Positions 23,135 through 30,707 of a DNA stretch of 33,930 nucleotides are shown in pieces (position 1 is the stretch's first letter; every line of letters starts with the position of its first letter). Both the position numbers and the translations under genes were made by a program. A model generated the notes under the pieces. That model did no database searches and was not told the DNA's origin. It saw nothing but the letters and a program-made list of their open reading frames with translations. This DNA is from CASQEL01 sp036655975 (lineage in GTDB: Bacteria > Desulfobacterota > Desulfovibrionia > Desulfovibrionales > Desulfovibrionaceae), in NCBI GenBank assembly GCA_036655975.1, contig JAVVPD010000013.1, positions 1-33,930 on the forward strand, in the 5' to 3' direction.

Positions 23135-24448
23135 TTAATTAGGATTATTTATGCGGCTGGTGATATTGTCCTTAATCCATTTAGGGTCAAGCCACTCAAG
23201 GGGAGTTACTTCCACACCGCCAACAAGTATGCCAAAATGTAGATGATCGCCAAAGGCCATACCTGTGGAGCCGGTGTGCCCAATGGTATCCCCCTTTTTG
23301 ACCGTATCACCAGCGGCCACGGTGAAGCGACTCATGTGTGAATACAGTGACATCAGGCCCATTCCATGGTCAATCAGCACCATATTGCCGTAAATACCCA
23401 TGTCACCGGTAAAGACCACCACACCATTATTGCCAGCGGGAATTTCCGCATGGGACAAAGAGGCAAGGTCAAAGCCAAGATGGTATTGATTATCTATTTC
23501 TTGTCCTTGGTACACGTAGCTGCGGTGGTCAGCAAAACCGGCACGGGCGGCGGAGCGGGGTAGACGGGCAAAAGCACCGGACCAAAGAATGGTATTATGG
23601 GACTTATTCCCTGTTTCCAGTAAAAATTTGACATTGCCGGCCCGCACATCACGGTTAATGGCAATATAACGTTCCAGCGGATTAGCCGCGTTAGGGGCTA
23701 AATTATAGAGTTGTTGGCTGACTTTTTGCAAAAAATCGTCAGAAATTTGAATTTTATCCGCGCGGAAAGGCCTGTCCAGTGCCCGCATGGCCAAACGGCT
23801 TGCGGTTATATTCCCGGCGAGATCCTCAGCGGTTATTTCAGGGGAATATTGTGCAGGGCTTAGGGTATGTGGAAAGGCAAAAAAGCAGAGATAACTTCCA
23901 TCTGGCTGCTGGTAGCCCTTAAAGAACAATCCGCCAACCTTAATGCCGCTGTACAATACTTCCTCATTAAGGGTATATTGTACAACGCCTGTGCCCCCAC
24001 GGCGCACATTGGGGGGGAAACTTTTTACAGCGATGCGTGGTGGTTGAATATCCATACGCATGGGAAGTATTTGGGTGCGGGTATTGCCCTGTCCAAAACC
24101 TGCCAGCGAAGCATCGGTCGCTTTAATTTCAAGGTCAAAGGCTCCTTCGCGGATGCCAGCTTCCTTCAAGGAAAAGGTTACGCTTTGCTGAGGGAGCACC
24201 TCACTAAAATGTTTCTGAAATACGACAATAGAGCTGTTATTTTTGCGTACTGCAACACTCACGCTGCGAATACCGGAAGGATCTTCAAGTGTTAAAACAA
24301 TGTTGCGGGAGGGGGACAAGCGGCCTGTATCAGGCTTTACTGTCAGGGTAGGGCCGTCCATATCTTTTAAAAAAGTATAGGCGCCTAAGCCGAGCACGGC
24401 AAAAACAACAATTATACAGAGCGTGGGGAAAAAACCTCTTTTTCGCAT
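23135..24448 (-). CDS. M23-family peptidoglycan endopeptidase, membrane-anchored
   Basis: 437 residues. An N-terminal membrane anchor (TLCIIVVFAVLGLGAYTFL) precedes a periplasmic region with Ig-like beta segments (PSRNIVLTLEDPSGIRSVSV, PPRIAVKSFPPNVRRGGTG). The C-terminal LytM domain has a complete zinc site: HLGFDLA with His323 and Asp327, SLYSHMS with His371, and GDHLHFGILVGG with His402 and His404. So it should be an active DD-endopeptidase rather than a degenerate EnvC/NlpD-type activator. Divergent from pcm across 183 bases, convergent with folK-YHS. Confidence 0.92.
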   Translation of the reverse strand: MRKRGFFPTLCIIVVFAVLGLGAYTFLKDMDGPTLTVKPDTGRLSPSRNIVLTLEDPSGIRSVSVAVRKNNSSIVVFQKHFSEVLPQQSVTFSLKEAGIREGAFDLEIKATDASLAGFGQGNTRTQILPMRMDIQPPRIAVKSFPPNVRRGGTGVVQYTLNEEVLYSGIKVGGLFFKGYQQPDGSYLCFFAFPHTLSPAQYSPEITAEDLAGNITASRLAMRALDRPFRADKIQISDDFLQKVSQQLYNLAPNAANPLERYIAINRDVRAGNVKFLLETGNKSHNTILWSGAFARLPRSAARAGFADHRSYVYQGQEIDNQYHLGFDLASLSHAEIPAGNNGVVVFTGDMGIYGNMVLIDHGMGLMSLYSHMSRFTVAAGDTVKKGDTIGHTGSTGMAFGDHLHFGILVGGVEVTPLEWLDPKWIKDNITSRINNPN

Positions 24449-24560
24449 AATGTGAACCTTCTCGTAGTGGGACGTTTTCTAGAGTTTCTCATACTATTAA
24501 ACCCTGTCAAGGTAAAGCTCCCGCCACGAATAGGGGACACATTGACTTGCTTCGTAAAAT

Positions 24561-24589
24561 TTGTTCTTTCATGCCTGAAAGAATATACT
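24561..24589 (+). promoter_or_regulatory. Predicted pcm promoter with an operator-like palindrome
   Basis: TTGTTC (24561-24566), a 17-base spacer and TATACT (24584-24589, five of six). The spacer holds the perfect 8-bp inverted repeat TTCTTTCA (24564-24571) and TGAAAGAA (24576-24583) around TGCC, overlapping the -35 and touching the -10. That is the classic place for a repressor site. Confidence 0.55.
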
Positions 24590-24631
24590 TATAGTGCAGG
24601 CTCGCGCTAAAAAACTTCAATCCGGAAACTT

Positions 24632-25294
24632 ATGATGTACCGTCCTGCTGTTACTGTCGACCCTATACGCCAGCGTCAACGCATGGTTCGGGAACAAATT
24701 CAGGCACGCGGCATACAAGACCCGGCAGTGATTGCGGCCATGCTGGCCGTGCCGCGCCATCTTTTTGTGCAAGAGGCCTTGCGTGCCCAAAGCTATGAAG
24801 ACAGCCCCTTGCCCATAGGCTATGGGCAAACTATTTCCCAGCCCTATATTGTAGCGCGCATGTCAGAATTATTGGAAGTTAAAGCGGGCATGCGCGTACT
24901 GGAAATTGGTACAGGCTCTGGATATCAGGCGGCAGTGCTGGCGGCTATGGGCTGCACGGTGTATACGGTGGAGCGTGTCCGTGAGTTATATCTTGCCACA
25001 CAAAGCCTTTTGCGTACCATGGGAATACGTGGTATTCATACCAAACGCGATGATGGCACCTTGGGTGCGCCTGAGGCAGCCCCTTTTGACCGAATTATTG
25101 TTACGGCAGGGGGGCCGGAAATTCCTCTGCCGCTGGTGGCCCAATTGGAAGATCCGGGTATTTTACTCATTCCTGTGGGCACCCAAAAAAGGGCGCAAAA
25201 GCTGCTCCGTCTGCATAAAGAAAATGGCAACATTACCCAAGAAGATATGGGGAATGTGGTTTTTGTAGACCTTGTGGGTAATCATGGCTGGTAG
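24632..25294 (+). CDS. pcm: Protein-L-isoaspartate O-methyltransferase
   Basis: 220 residues, the usual Pcm length. It methylates isoaspartyl residues in aged proteins so that they can be repaired. Motifs: MVREQIQARGI, VPRHLFVQEALRAQSYEDSPLPIGYGQTISQPY, the SAM-binding motif I VLEIGTGSGYQAAVLA, YTVERV, and FDRIIVTAGGPEIP. Start ATG 24632 or the next codon ATG 24635; weak ribosome site. The preceding promoter region carries a palindrome. The Mrp gene starts 54 bases after its stop. Confidence 0.95.
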   Translation: MMYRPAVTVDPIRQRQRMVREQIQARGIQDPAVIAAMLAVPRHLFVQEALRAQSYEDSPLPIGYGQTISQPYIVARMSELLEVKAGMRVLEIGTGSGYQAAVLAAMGCTVYTVERVRELYLATQSLLRTMGIRGIHTKRDDGTLGAPEAAPFDRIIVTAGGPEIPLPLVAQLEDPGILLIPVGTQKRAQKLLRLHKENGNITQEDMGNVVFVDLVGNHGW

Positions 25295-25348
25295 CACATG
25301 TTGTGCACCCCACCGTTGAAATATGCAAACCTTTGTTTAGGAGATGTC

Positions 25349-26248
25349 ATGGCTTCGTGTTCTTCGTGTTCATCCGCCGCCGGGAAAGGGCAGATAGCCC
25401 CTTCCATGGAGGCCGCTTTGGCTTCACAAGATTCGCAAATATCGTCTACTCTCGACAAAATCCGGTATAAATTATTTATTATGAGCGGCAAAGGCGGCGT
25501 AGGAAAAAGTTCCGTTACCGTAAACACCGCTGCGGCCTTGGCGGCGCGCGGTTTCAAAGTCGGCATTTTAGATGTAGACTTGCACGGGCCGAGTGTTCCC
25601 AATTTGTTGGGAATGGATGCGAGCATTGAGGCAGACGAGCGAGGGCAAAAGCTTTTGCCGGCACGCTATAATGAAAATTTATCCGTTATTTCCATGGATT
25701 CTTTACTCCAAGATAGAGATCAGGCTGTTCTGTGGCGTGGGCCGAAAAAATCTGCGGCAATCCGTCAATTTATTTCTGATGTACAGTGGGGCGAATTGGA
25801 TTTTCTGCTCATTGATTCCCCTCCCGGAACGGGCGACGAGCACATGACTGTGCTCAAAACTATTCCCGATGCCTTGTGCGTCGTGGTGACAACCCCACAA
25901 GAAATATCTTTGGCTGATGTCCGTAAAGCTGTAAATTTTTTACAGTATGCAAAGGCTAATGTGCTGGGGGTTGTCGAAAATATGAGCGGTTTGATCTGCC
26001 CGCATTGCCACCAGGAAATTGCCTTATTCAAGAAAGGCGGGGGCAAAGACTTGGCAGAACGCTATGGCCTGAAGTTTTTGGGGGCGGTGCCTCTTGACCC
26101 TGCCACGGTGGTGGCGGCGGATAAGGGCATTCCCGTGGTTTTTCTTGCCGAAGACTGCCCGGCCAAAACAGGCTTTTTAGCCTTGGCGGACGCGGTGGCT
26201 GCTGCGACAGAGAACAGCTTGGAATCTTTGTCCAGCAATCACATCTAA
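25349..26248 (+). CDS. Mrp/NBP35-family iron-sulfur carrier ATPase
   Basis: 299 residues, a P-loop ATPase of the Mrp/ApbC group that carries Fe-S clusters to target proteins. Motifs: the deviant Walker A FIMSGKGGVGKSSV, GILDVDLHGPSVPNLLG, IDSPPGTGDEHM (Mrp signature), and C-terminal VENMSGLICPHCHQE whose C-x2-C holds the bridging cluster. The N-terminus MASCSSCSSAAGKG is Cys-rich, as in several sulfate-reducer members and reminiscent of eukaryotic NBP35. I start at ATG 25349 because AGGAG lies five bases upstream; the open frame reaches 25298 without a ribosome site. Confidence 0.94.
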   Translation: MASCSSCSSAAGKGQIAPSMEAALASQDSQISSTLDKIRYKLFIMSGKGGVGKSSVTVNTAAALAARGFKVGILDVDLHGPSVPNLLGMDASIEADERGQKLLPARYNENLSVISMDSLLQDRDQAVLWRGPKKSAAIRQFISDVQWGELDFLLIDSPPGTGDEHMTVLKTIPDALCVVVTTPQEISLADVRKAVNFLQYAKANVLGVVENMSGLICPHCHQEIALFKKGGGKDLAERYGLKFLGAVPLDPATVVAADKGIPVVFLAEDCPAKTGFLALADAVAAATENSLESLSSNHI

Positions 26249-26273
26249 ACTTTTTTTGCCGTCAGCTTGATGG

Positions 26274-26319
26274 GGAGTGTTCGACGCTCCTCTTCAAGCA
26301 GGCGCTAGGACGCTTTTTT
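26274..26319 (+). terminator. Weak terminator-like hairpins after the Mrp gene
   Basis: GGAGTG (26274-26279) pairs with CGCTCC (26285-26290) with one wobble. A second short GCG/CGC hairpin at 26302-26313 runs directly into six T. Together they may form a modest terminator. Confidence 0.4.
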
Positions 26320-26356
26320 CCTTTTACACCATCCTTAAATGTGATAGTTAGTCTTC

Positions 26357-26935
26357 ATGCAAAAACAGAAAGCTCACATGTGGAATCTTGCCAATAAAAT
26401 TACTTTATTGCGTATGCTTATGGCCCCCATTGTTGTGGTTTTGTTATACTTTGAAGGCCCAGTGGTATGCTTGGTCGCCGCAGGCGCTTTTATTTTTGCG
26501 TCTCTTACGGACTGGGTGGATGGCTATATCGCCCGCAGAGAAAATATGGTCACCAGTTTTGGTAAATTTCTTGACCCCTTAGCCGATAAAGTGCTGATTT
26601 GTTCGGTGCTGATTATGTTTGTAGAGCTTAACTGGGTGCCCGCATGGGTTACTGTTGTCATTGTGTGCCGCGAATTAATTGTCACGGGCTTGCGGGCCAT
26701 GGCTATTGATGAGGGCATCGTGCTAGCGGCAGACCGTTATGGCAAAGCCAAAACCATTCTACAAATTCTTGCCGTTGTGCCTTTGCTTGTGCATTATCCC
26801 TTATTTGGCTTTGACGTGCAGATAGTGGGGAAGATTCTTCTTTACATGGCCTTAGTTCTCGCTGTATTTTCAGGGGCGAACTATCTGTATGATTTTTATC
26901 GGAACAGTTTTGCCGGACAGCACCCGACAGCCTAA
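26357..26935 (+). CDS. pgsA: CDP-diacylglycerol-glycerol-3-phosphate 3-phosphatidyltransferase
   Basis: 192 residues, an inner-membrane enzyme making phosphatidylglycerol phosphate. The CDP-alcohol phosphatidyltransferase motif DG-x2-AR-x8-G-x3-D-x3-D is complete in VDGYIARRENMVTSFGKFLD plus PLAD (Asp55 to Asp77). NLANKITLLRMLMAP near the N-terminus and CRELIVTGLRAMA after the motif point to PgsA rather than PssA. Several membrane helices follow. ATG 26378 (MWNLANKITLLR) is an alternative start seven residues in that fits the family equally well. Confidence 0.93.
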   Translation: MQKQKAHMWNLANKITLLRMLMAPIVVVLLYFEGPVVCLVAAGAFIFASLTDWVDGYIARRENMVTSFGKFLDPLADKVLICSVLIMFVELNWVPAWVTVVIVCRELIVTGLRAMAIDEGIVLAADRYGKAKTILQILAVVPLLVHYPLFGFDVQIVGKILLYMALVLAVFSGANYLYDFYRNSFAGQHPTA

Positions 26936-26947
26936 AAAAGTGTTCGT

Positions 26948-27214
26948 ATGATGAGCCAATTGCATGTTAGGCTGAAAAATTGCCTACAAACTATCTTGGA
27001 ACTGGAAACAGATATGGCTTCGCTGCAAATGCGGAGTGAATTTCATGCGGAATTAGAAACTCTCAAGGAATACTTGAACCGTATCGAAAATATCCCTCTG
27101 GCAGAGGATGATGTTCTCAGGCTTGAAAGGGCAACTGCCAGTTTTTTAGACGAATTGCGTTTACCTTTGGCTCAGATAGCTCATGAATGCCCCAAGGGCA
27201 GAATATTGCAATAA
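26948..27214 (+). CDS. Small helical protein of unknown function
   Basis: 88 residues (ATG 26948, or ATG 26951 next to it). I recognise no family. It is predicted to be almost entirely alpha-helical, with heptad-like Leu spacing (LKNCLQTILELETDMASLQM, ELETLKEYLNRIENI), so it may form a coiled coil or bundle. There is no signal peptide. It starts 12 bases after pgsA and codon usage looks like its neighbours', so it is probably a real, co-transcribed gene. Confidence 0.65.
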   Translation: MMSQLHVRLKNCLQTILELETDMASLQMRSEFHAELETLKEYLNRIENIPLAEDDVLRLERATASFLDELRLPLAQIAHECPKGRILQ

Positions 27215-27218
27215 TATA

Positions 27219-27250
27219 TGCTATAATTGCAACCATTAGGAAAATAATGG
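27219..27250 (+). promoter_or_regulatory. Extended -10 promoter of ftsB with a palindrome at +1
   Basis: TGC followed by a perfect TATAAT (27222-27227) forms an extended -10; no good -35 is present. Transcription would start near 27234, inside the perfect inverted repeat CCATTA (27233-27238), GGAAAA, TAATGG (27245-27250). A protein bound there could block initiation, or the repeat could form a short 5' hairpin. Confidence 0.5.
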
Positions 27251-27311
27251 ATTATTTACTTTACTTGCCCGCCCCCTCCTGTCTACAGCCCCTATTAGAA
27301 GGTTGTCGATA

Positions 27312-27638
27312 ATGTTTTGGCGTGTCTTTATTCTTGTTTTTTTGGGTGTCGTAAATGTTGTTCTATTTTATCGTATGGTATGGAGCCCGCAAGGTCTTAT
27401 CGCTTATCATAGTTTGAAGGAGCAACACCGCAACCTTGAAAACAAGGTGGCAGAACTAGATAAGGTAAATGTCACTTTAAGTAAAGAAATTCGTCTGTTA
27501 CAATCTGACGATAAATATGTTGAAAAAATGATACGTCAACGGCTTCACTACGTCAGAGATAACGAAGTGCTGTATTTATTCACAGATTCACAGACTGCCC
27601 CAAGGTTAGGAGCCGACCCAGATGCAGGAAAAAATTAA
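27312..27638 (+). CDS. ftsB: FtsB/DivIC-family cell division protein
   Basis: 108 residues, bitopic. A short N-terminus and one membrane helix (FWRVFILVFLGVVNVVLFYRMVW) precede a periplasmic coiled coil (LKEQHRNLENKVAELDKVNV) and the conserved end DDKYVEKMIRQRLHYVRDNEVLYLF. FtsB links FtsL and FtsQ in the divisome and helps activate septal peptidoglycan synthesis. I start at ATG 27312, nine bases after AGAAGG; the frame extends to TTG 27303 without support. The next gene overlaps its 3' end by 17 bases. Confidence 0.9.
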   Translation: MFWRVFILVFLGVVNVVLFYRMVWSPQGLIAYHSLKEQHRNLENKVAELDKVNVTLSKEIRLLQSDDKYVEKMIRQRLHYVRDNEVLYLFTDSQTAPRLGADPDAGKN

Positions 27639-28578
27639 ATGGTATCAAGAAGTTTTAGAGCTAGAACCTAGCTCTAAAGTATTTTTTCCCTTGGCACGCC
27701 TACTGACGCAAACCGGTCAGATAGACGCAGCATTAACGACTTTGCACCATGGGCTTGCCCGCCACCCTGAATTTATTGAAGCACGCCTGTATCTTATTGA
27801 GGTACTGTATACAAACAATCGCATGCCCCAGTGTAACGAGCAGGTCTCTGAATTAACAGAACTTTTTTCAAATTATTCCGGTTTTTGGCAAGCGTGGGGA
27901 GCCTACCTTGCCCACACAAGCCAAGACAAAGACCGCTCTCTAGCCTTAACGTTTTTGGCCGCAAGTTTTCAAAACCCTAACCTGCGACTGGCAGATATTT
28001 TTGCCCATGGCCTACAGGCCATGCAGGGGGATACTTCTACCCTAGATAGTGATGAAGTGCCCTCTGGCGCGGATATGTTCAGCCCCGAAAATGCGGACAC
28101 ATCGTTCCACGAAAGTACAGAAAATGCGTCAACATTGCCCAAGGCTGCCATTTATGCACCTCCTCCTGTATGTGTAGAGCCTTTGCCTTCTCTGACGGTG
28201 CCACCGCTGGCGCAACTGGTGCAATCGTTGCCGACCATTCAGGATGAAAGCCCGACGGGAATAGATATATCTGACGATGCAGATGATAACGAAGAGCGTT
28301 TTTCGCTACGCACTCGGTCCATGGCGGAAGTGCTGGCGGAGCAAGGCGATTTCAAGAGTGCTCTGGATATATATCAAGAATTAGCTACGCAGGCCACGAC
28401 ACCAGAAGAACAACTAGACTTGCAACACCGCATTTCTACGCTTACGGTTCGTATGGGAACAGTGCAAACACAAAATACTGAAAATTCCGTTGTACCGGAA
28501 GCGGCCCCAGGAAAACACAGGCTATTATCGTTGTTAGAAACTCTGGCCGTGCGCTTTGAAGCGCACGCTCAGGGATAA
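27622..28578 (+). CDS. TPR protein encoded behind ftsB
   Basis: 318 residues, no signal peptide. The first 120 hold TPR-like helices (WYQEVLELEPSSKVFFPLARLLTQTG, ALTTLHHGLARHPEFIEARL). A long low-complexity acidic and Pro-rich linker follows from about 130 to 220, then another TPR near the end (MAEVLAEQGDFKSALDIYQELATQA) and a terminal helix, LLSLLETLAVRFEAHA. Scaffold protein of unknown role; its overlap with ftsB suggests coupled expression and perhaps a link to division or envelope assembly. Confidence 0.82.
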   Translation: MQEKIKWYQEVLELEPSSKVFFPLARLLTQTGQIDAALTTLHHGLARHPEFIEARLYLIEVLYTNNRMPQCNEQVSELTELFSNYSGFWQAWGAYLAHTSQDKDRSLALTFLAASFQNPNLRLADIFAHGLQAMQGDTSTLDSDEVPSGADMFSPENADTSFHESTENASTLPKAAIYAPPPVCVEPLPSLTVPPLAQLVQSLPTIQDESPTGIDISDDADDNEERFSLRTRSMAEVLAEQGDFKSALDIYQELATQATTPEEQLDLQHRISTLTVRMGTVQTQNTENSVVPEAAPGKHRLLSLLETLAVRFEAHAQG

Positions 28579-28592
28579 CCGTGCAGATGCAC

Positions 28593-28598
28593 AGGAGA
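28593..28598 (+). promoter_or_regulatory. Shine-Dalgarno AGGAGA deciding a GTG start
   Basis: ribosome site (A)GGAGA five bases before GTG 28604. It fixes the lipoprotein start, which the longest open frame (from 28556) misses. Confidence 0.75.
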
Positions 28599-28603
28599 CT
28601 CTG

Positions 28604-29575
28604 GTGCTGATACATTCAAAAAAAAGTTGTTATATACTTTTACTTGCCCTTGTTTTGAGCAGCGGTTGCAGTTCGAATCAAACGATGAAAAATGCGTGGA
28701 AATCTACCAAGGGCATGTGGTATACCTATGCCAGCCCCAAGGCTGATATCGACTACCAGGATACGGGGAATCTCGGCCCTGAACAAATGGCCTTGGCCAC
28801 CCGCATGATGGGGATTGACGTACAGCTCGCGCAGCTTGAAAGAACAATGATCAATGCCGATAAACCCCCAACGGGCGAGTGGATGGCAGAATTTTTTACA
28901 CGCTTTCCGTGGGTCAGTGGTTTTGCGGGGGTGAAGGCTGACGGTCAAATTATCGGGCAGGAACCTTCCTTACCCATGAAACCCCTCGACTATATGCCTT
29001 TATTGGAAGAAGATACAAAGCAAGGTATGCGTGACTTGCGCGGGCATATTCAAGACACGCCTCTTGGGCCTGAAGTGTTTTTGGCAACACCTTTATATGA
29101 TGGTTCTACCTTCTTGGGTGTGGTTATTGCCCATTTTGATATGCGCGCCTTGTTGTCCTTCTCAACTAAACCGGAAGAATTGGTGATACTTGCCCCCGAT
29201 GTCGTGTTATGGCCCGGTAAATTTGATATTGGTGCTACCCCTCTGTCGGGGGTTAAATGGGCTGATGTGGTAAAAAGCACGTCCAGCGGTACCCTTTCCA
29301 ACGCTACGGGATCCTTCCACTGGGTAGCTCGGTATTTCGGGAATCAACCCTTAATTTTTGCTGTACCCGCCACTGGGGCGTTCCCTGAAAAAACAGAACA
29401 ATTATCTGCTCTGGAAGGAAAACAAAACTTTGGTGCACCATTGTCCTCGGGAATGCGTCCCTTTGATCATAGTACAGAAGTGCAGCAGGGCAGCCGTGAG
29501 AGTATGCTCTTGAAGGAAGTAAATCCTCCAAGTTCCCTTAATCCCCCTTCTGTCGATGAAATTACGATTGACTAA
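28604..29575 (+). CDS. Predicted lipoprotein with a Cache-like sensor domain
   Basis: 323 residues from GTG 28604. It has a clear lipoprotein signal peptide: Lys-Lys near the N-terminus, a hydrophobic run (YILLLALVLSSGC), and lipobox LSSGC with Cys22. The middle part, TRFPWVSGFAGVKADGQIIG through FLATPLYDGSTFLGVVIAHF, resembles a periplasmic PAS/Cache-type fold of chemoreceptors, but here no signalling domain follows, so a sensor role is only an inference. The C-terminal 60 residues are Ser/Pro-rich. GTG start is supported by the lipobox distance and by AGGAGA. It follows the TPR gene closely and may share its transcript. Confidence 0.78.
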   Translation: MLIHSKKSCYILLLALVLSSGCSSNQTMKNAWKSTKGMWYTYASPKADIDYQDTGNLGPEQMALATRMMGIDVQLAQLERTMINADKPPTGEWMAEFFTRFPWVSGFAGVKADGQIIGQEPSLPMKPLDYMPLLEEDTKQGMRDLRGHIQDTPLGPEVFLATPLYDGSTFLGVVIAHFDMRALLSFSTKPEELVILAPDVVLWPGKFDIGATPLSGVKWADVVKSTSSGTLSNATGSFHWVARYFGNQPLIFAVPATGAFPEKTEQLSALEGKQNFGAPLSSGMRPFDHSTEVQQGSRESMLLKEVNPPSSLNPPSVDEITID

Positions 29576-29584
29576 GTAGGTCAC

Positions 29585-29618
29585 AGCCCATCGGGAAATA
29601 CGTGTTTCTCGATGGGCT
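29585..29618 (+). terminator. Long hairpin after the lipoprotein gene, probable terminator
   Basis: AGCCCATCG plus GGAAA (29585-29598) pairs with TTTCT plus CGATGGGCT (29605-29618), a 14-bp stem with one wobble and a 6-base loop. Only a poor T tract follows, so it may act as an RNA-stability element or a Rho-assisted stop. Confidence 0.6.
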
Positions 29619-29700
29619 AGTATTCCCCCAGTTCCTTTCGTGCAACAATCGCCCAAGCTTGCGTCTTTCCCAAATTTTTTTGCGCTAAAAGGGAGAAATC

Positions 29701-30705
29701 ATGTCTGAAATTACCGTGATTGAACACCTGCTTTTGCATCAAAGACGTAGCCCCCATGCAACGGGGCAATTTACCGGCCTCTTGCATGACTTGATTTTGT
29801 CGGGCAAAATTATTTCGCGTAGAGTCAATAAAGCGGGTTTATTGGATATTCTTGGCGGCACAGGTGATGTGAACGTGCAGGGCGAGAATGTGCAAAAACT
29901 GGACGAAATTGCAAACAATGTATTGATTTATCGCATGGAACGCTGCGGCGCCCTGTGCGCCATGGGCTCTGAAGAAAATGCTGAACTTATTCGCGTTTCT
30001 CCAGCATTTCCCCGTGGGGAATACATCCTTATTTTTGACCCGCTCGACGGTTCCAGTAATATTGATGTGAATATTAATGTGGGAACCATTTTTTCTATTC
30101 TCAAACGCAAAGCCAACGCGCAGGGTGAAGTTACCTTAGAAGAAGTTCTCCAGCCCGGTTCTGAACAAGTGGCGGCGGGCTATATACTGTACGGCCCTTC
30201 AACTATGTTGGTTTTCAGCACAGGGCAGGGGGTACACGGTTTTACCCTTGACCCCGGCGTGGGCGAATTTTTATTATCGCATCCCGATATTCGTATGCCG
30301 GATCGGGGAAAAATTCTGTCGATTAATGAAGCCTATCATTATGGTTGGGACGCGCCCGCTGCTGAAGCCGTGGCCCATTTTAAGGGCAATGATACTGTTC
30401 ATGGGCATCCCTATTCTACCCGCTATGTGGGATCTTTGGTGGCAGATTTTCACCGTACCCTGCTGTACGGTGGCATCTATATGTATCCCCCCGAAACCCA
30501 AAAACCCCAAGGCAAATTACGCTTGATGTGTGAAGGCTCTCCGCTGGCTTTTCTTGCAGAGCAGGCAGGCGGCAAAGCCATTGACGGGCGTAAGCGCATT
30601 ATGGATATTGTGCCCCAAAGTTTACACGCCCGTGTGCCGTTGTTCATCGGTTCCGCGCAGGATGTGGATGATGTTGCCGCCATTTATGCAAAGTATGCCC
30701 AATAA
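29701..30705 (+). CDS. fbp: Class I fructose-1,6-bisphosphatase
   Basis: 334 residues, the class I length. It removes the 1-phosphate of fructose 1,6-bisphosphate in gluconeogenesis. Motifs: GDVNVQGENVQKLDEIANN, SEENAELI with metal-binding Glu, and the catalytic IFDPLDGSSNIDVNINVGTIFSI at about 111-133, then RYVGSLVADFHRTLLYGGIYMYP and the C-terminal LMCEGSPLAFLAEQAGGKA. GGGAGA lies upstream of ATG 29701. tsaD begins two bases after its stop, so the two are co-transcribed. Confidence 0.96.
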   Translation: MSEITVIEHLLLHQRRSPHATGQFTGLLHDLILSGKIISRRVNKAGLLDILGGTGDVNVQGENVQKLDEIANNVLIYRMERCGALCAMGSEENAELIRVSPAFPRGEYILIFDPLDGSSNIDVNINVGTIFSILKRKANAQGEVTLEEVLQPGSEQVAAGYILYGPSTMLVFSTGQGVHGFTLDPGVGEFLLSHPDIRMPDRGKILSINEAYHYGWDAPAAEAVAHFKGNDTVHGHPYSTRYVGSLVADFHRTLLYGGIYMYPPETQKPQGKLRLMCEGSPLAFLAEQAGGKAIDGRKRIMDIVPQSLHARVPLFIGSAQDVDDVAAIYAKYAQ

Positions 30706-30707
30706 TT

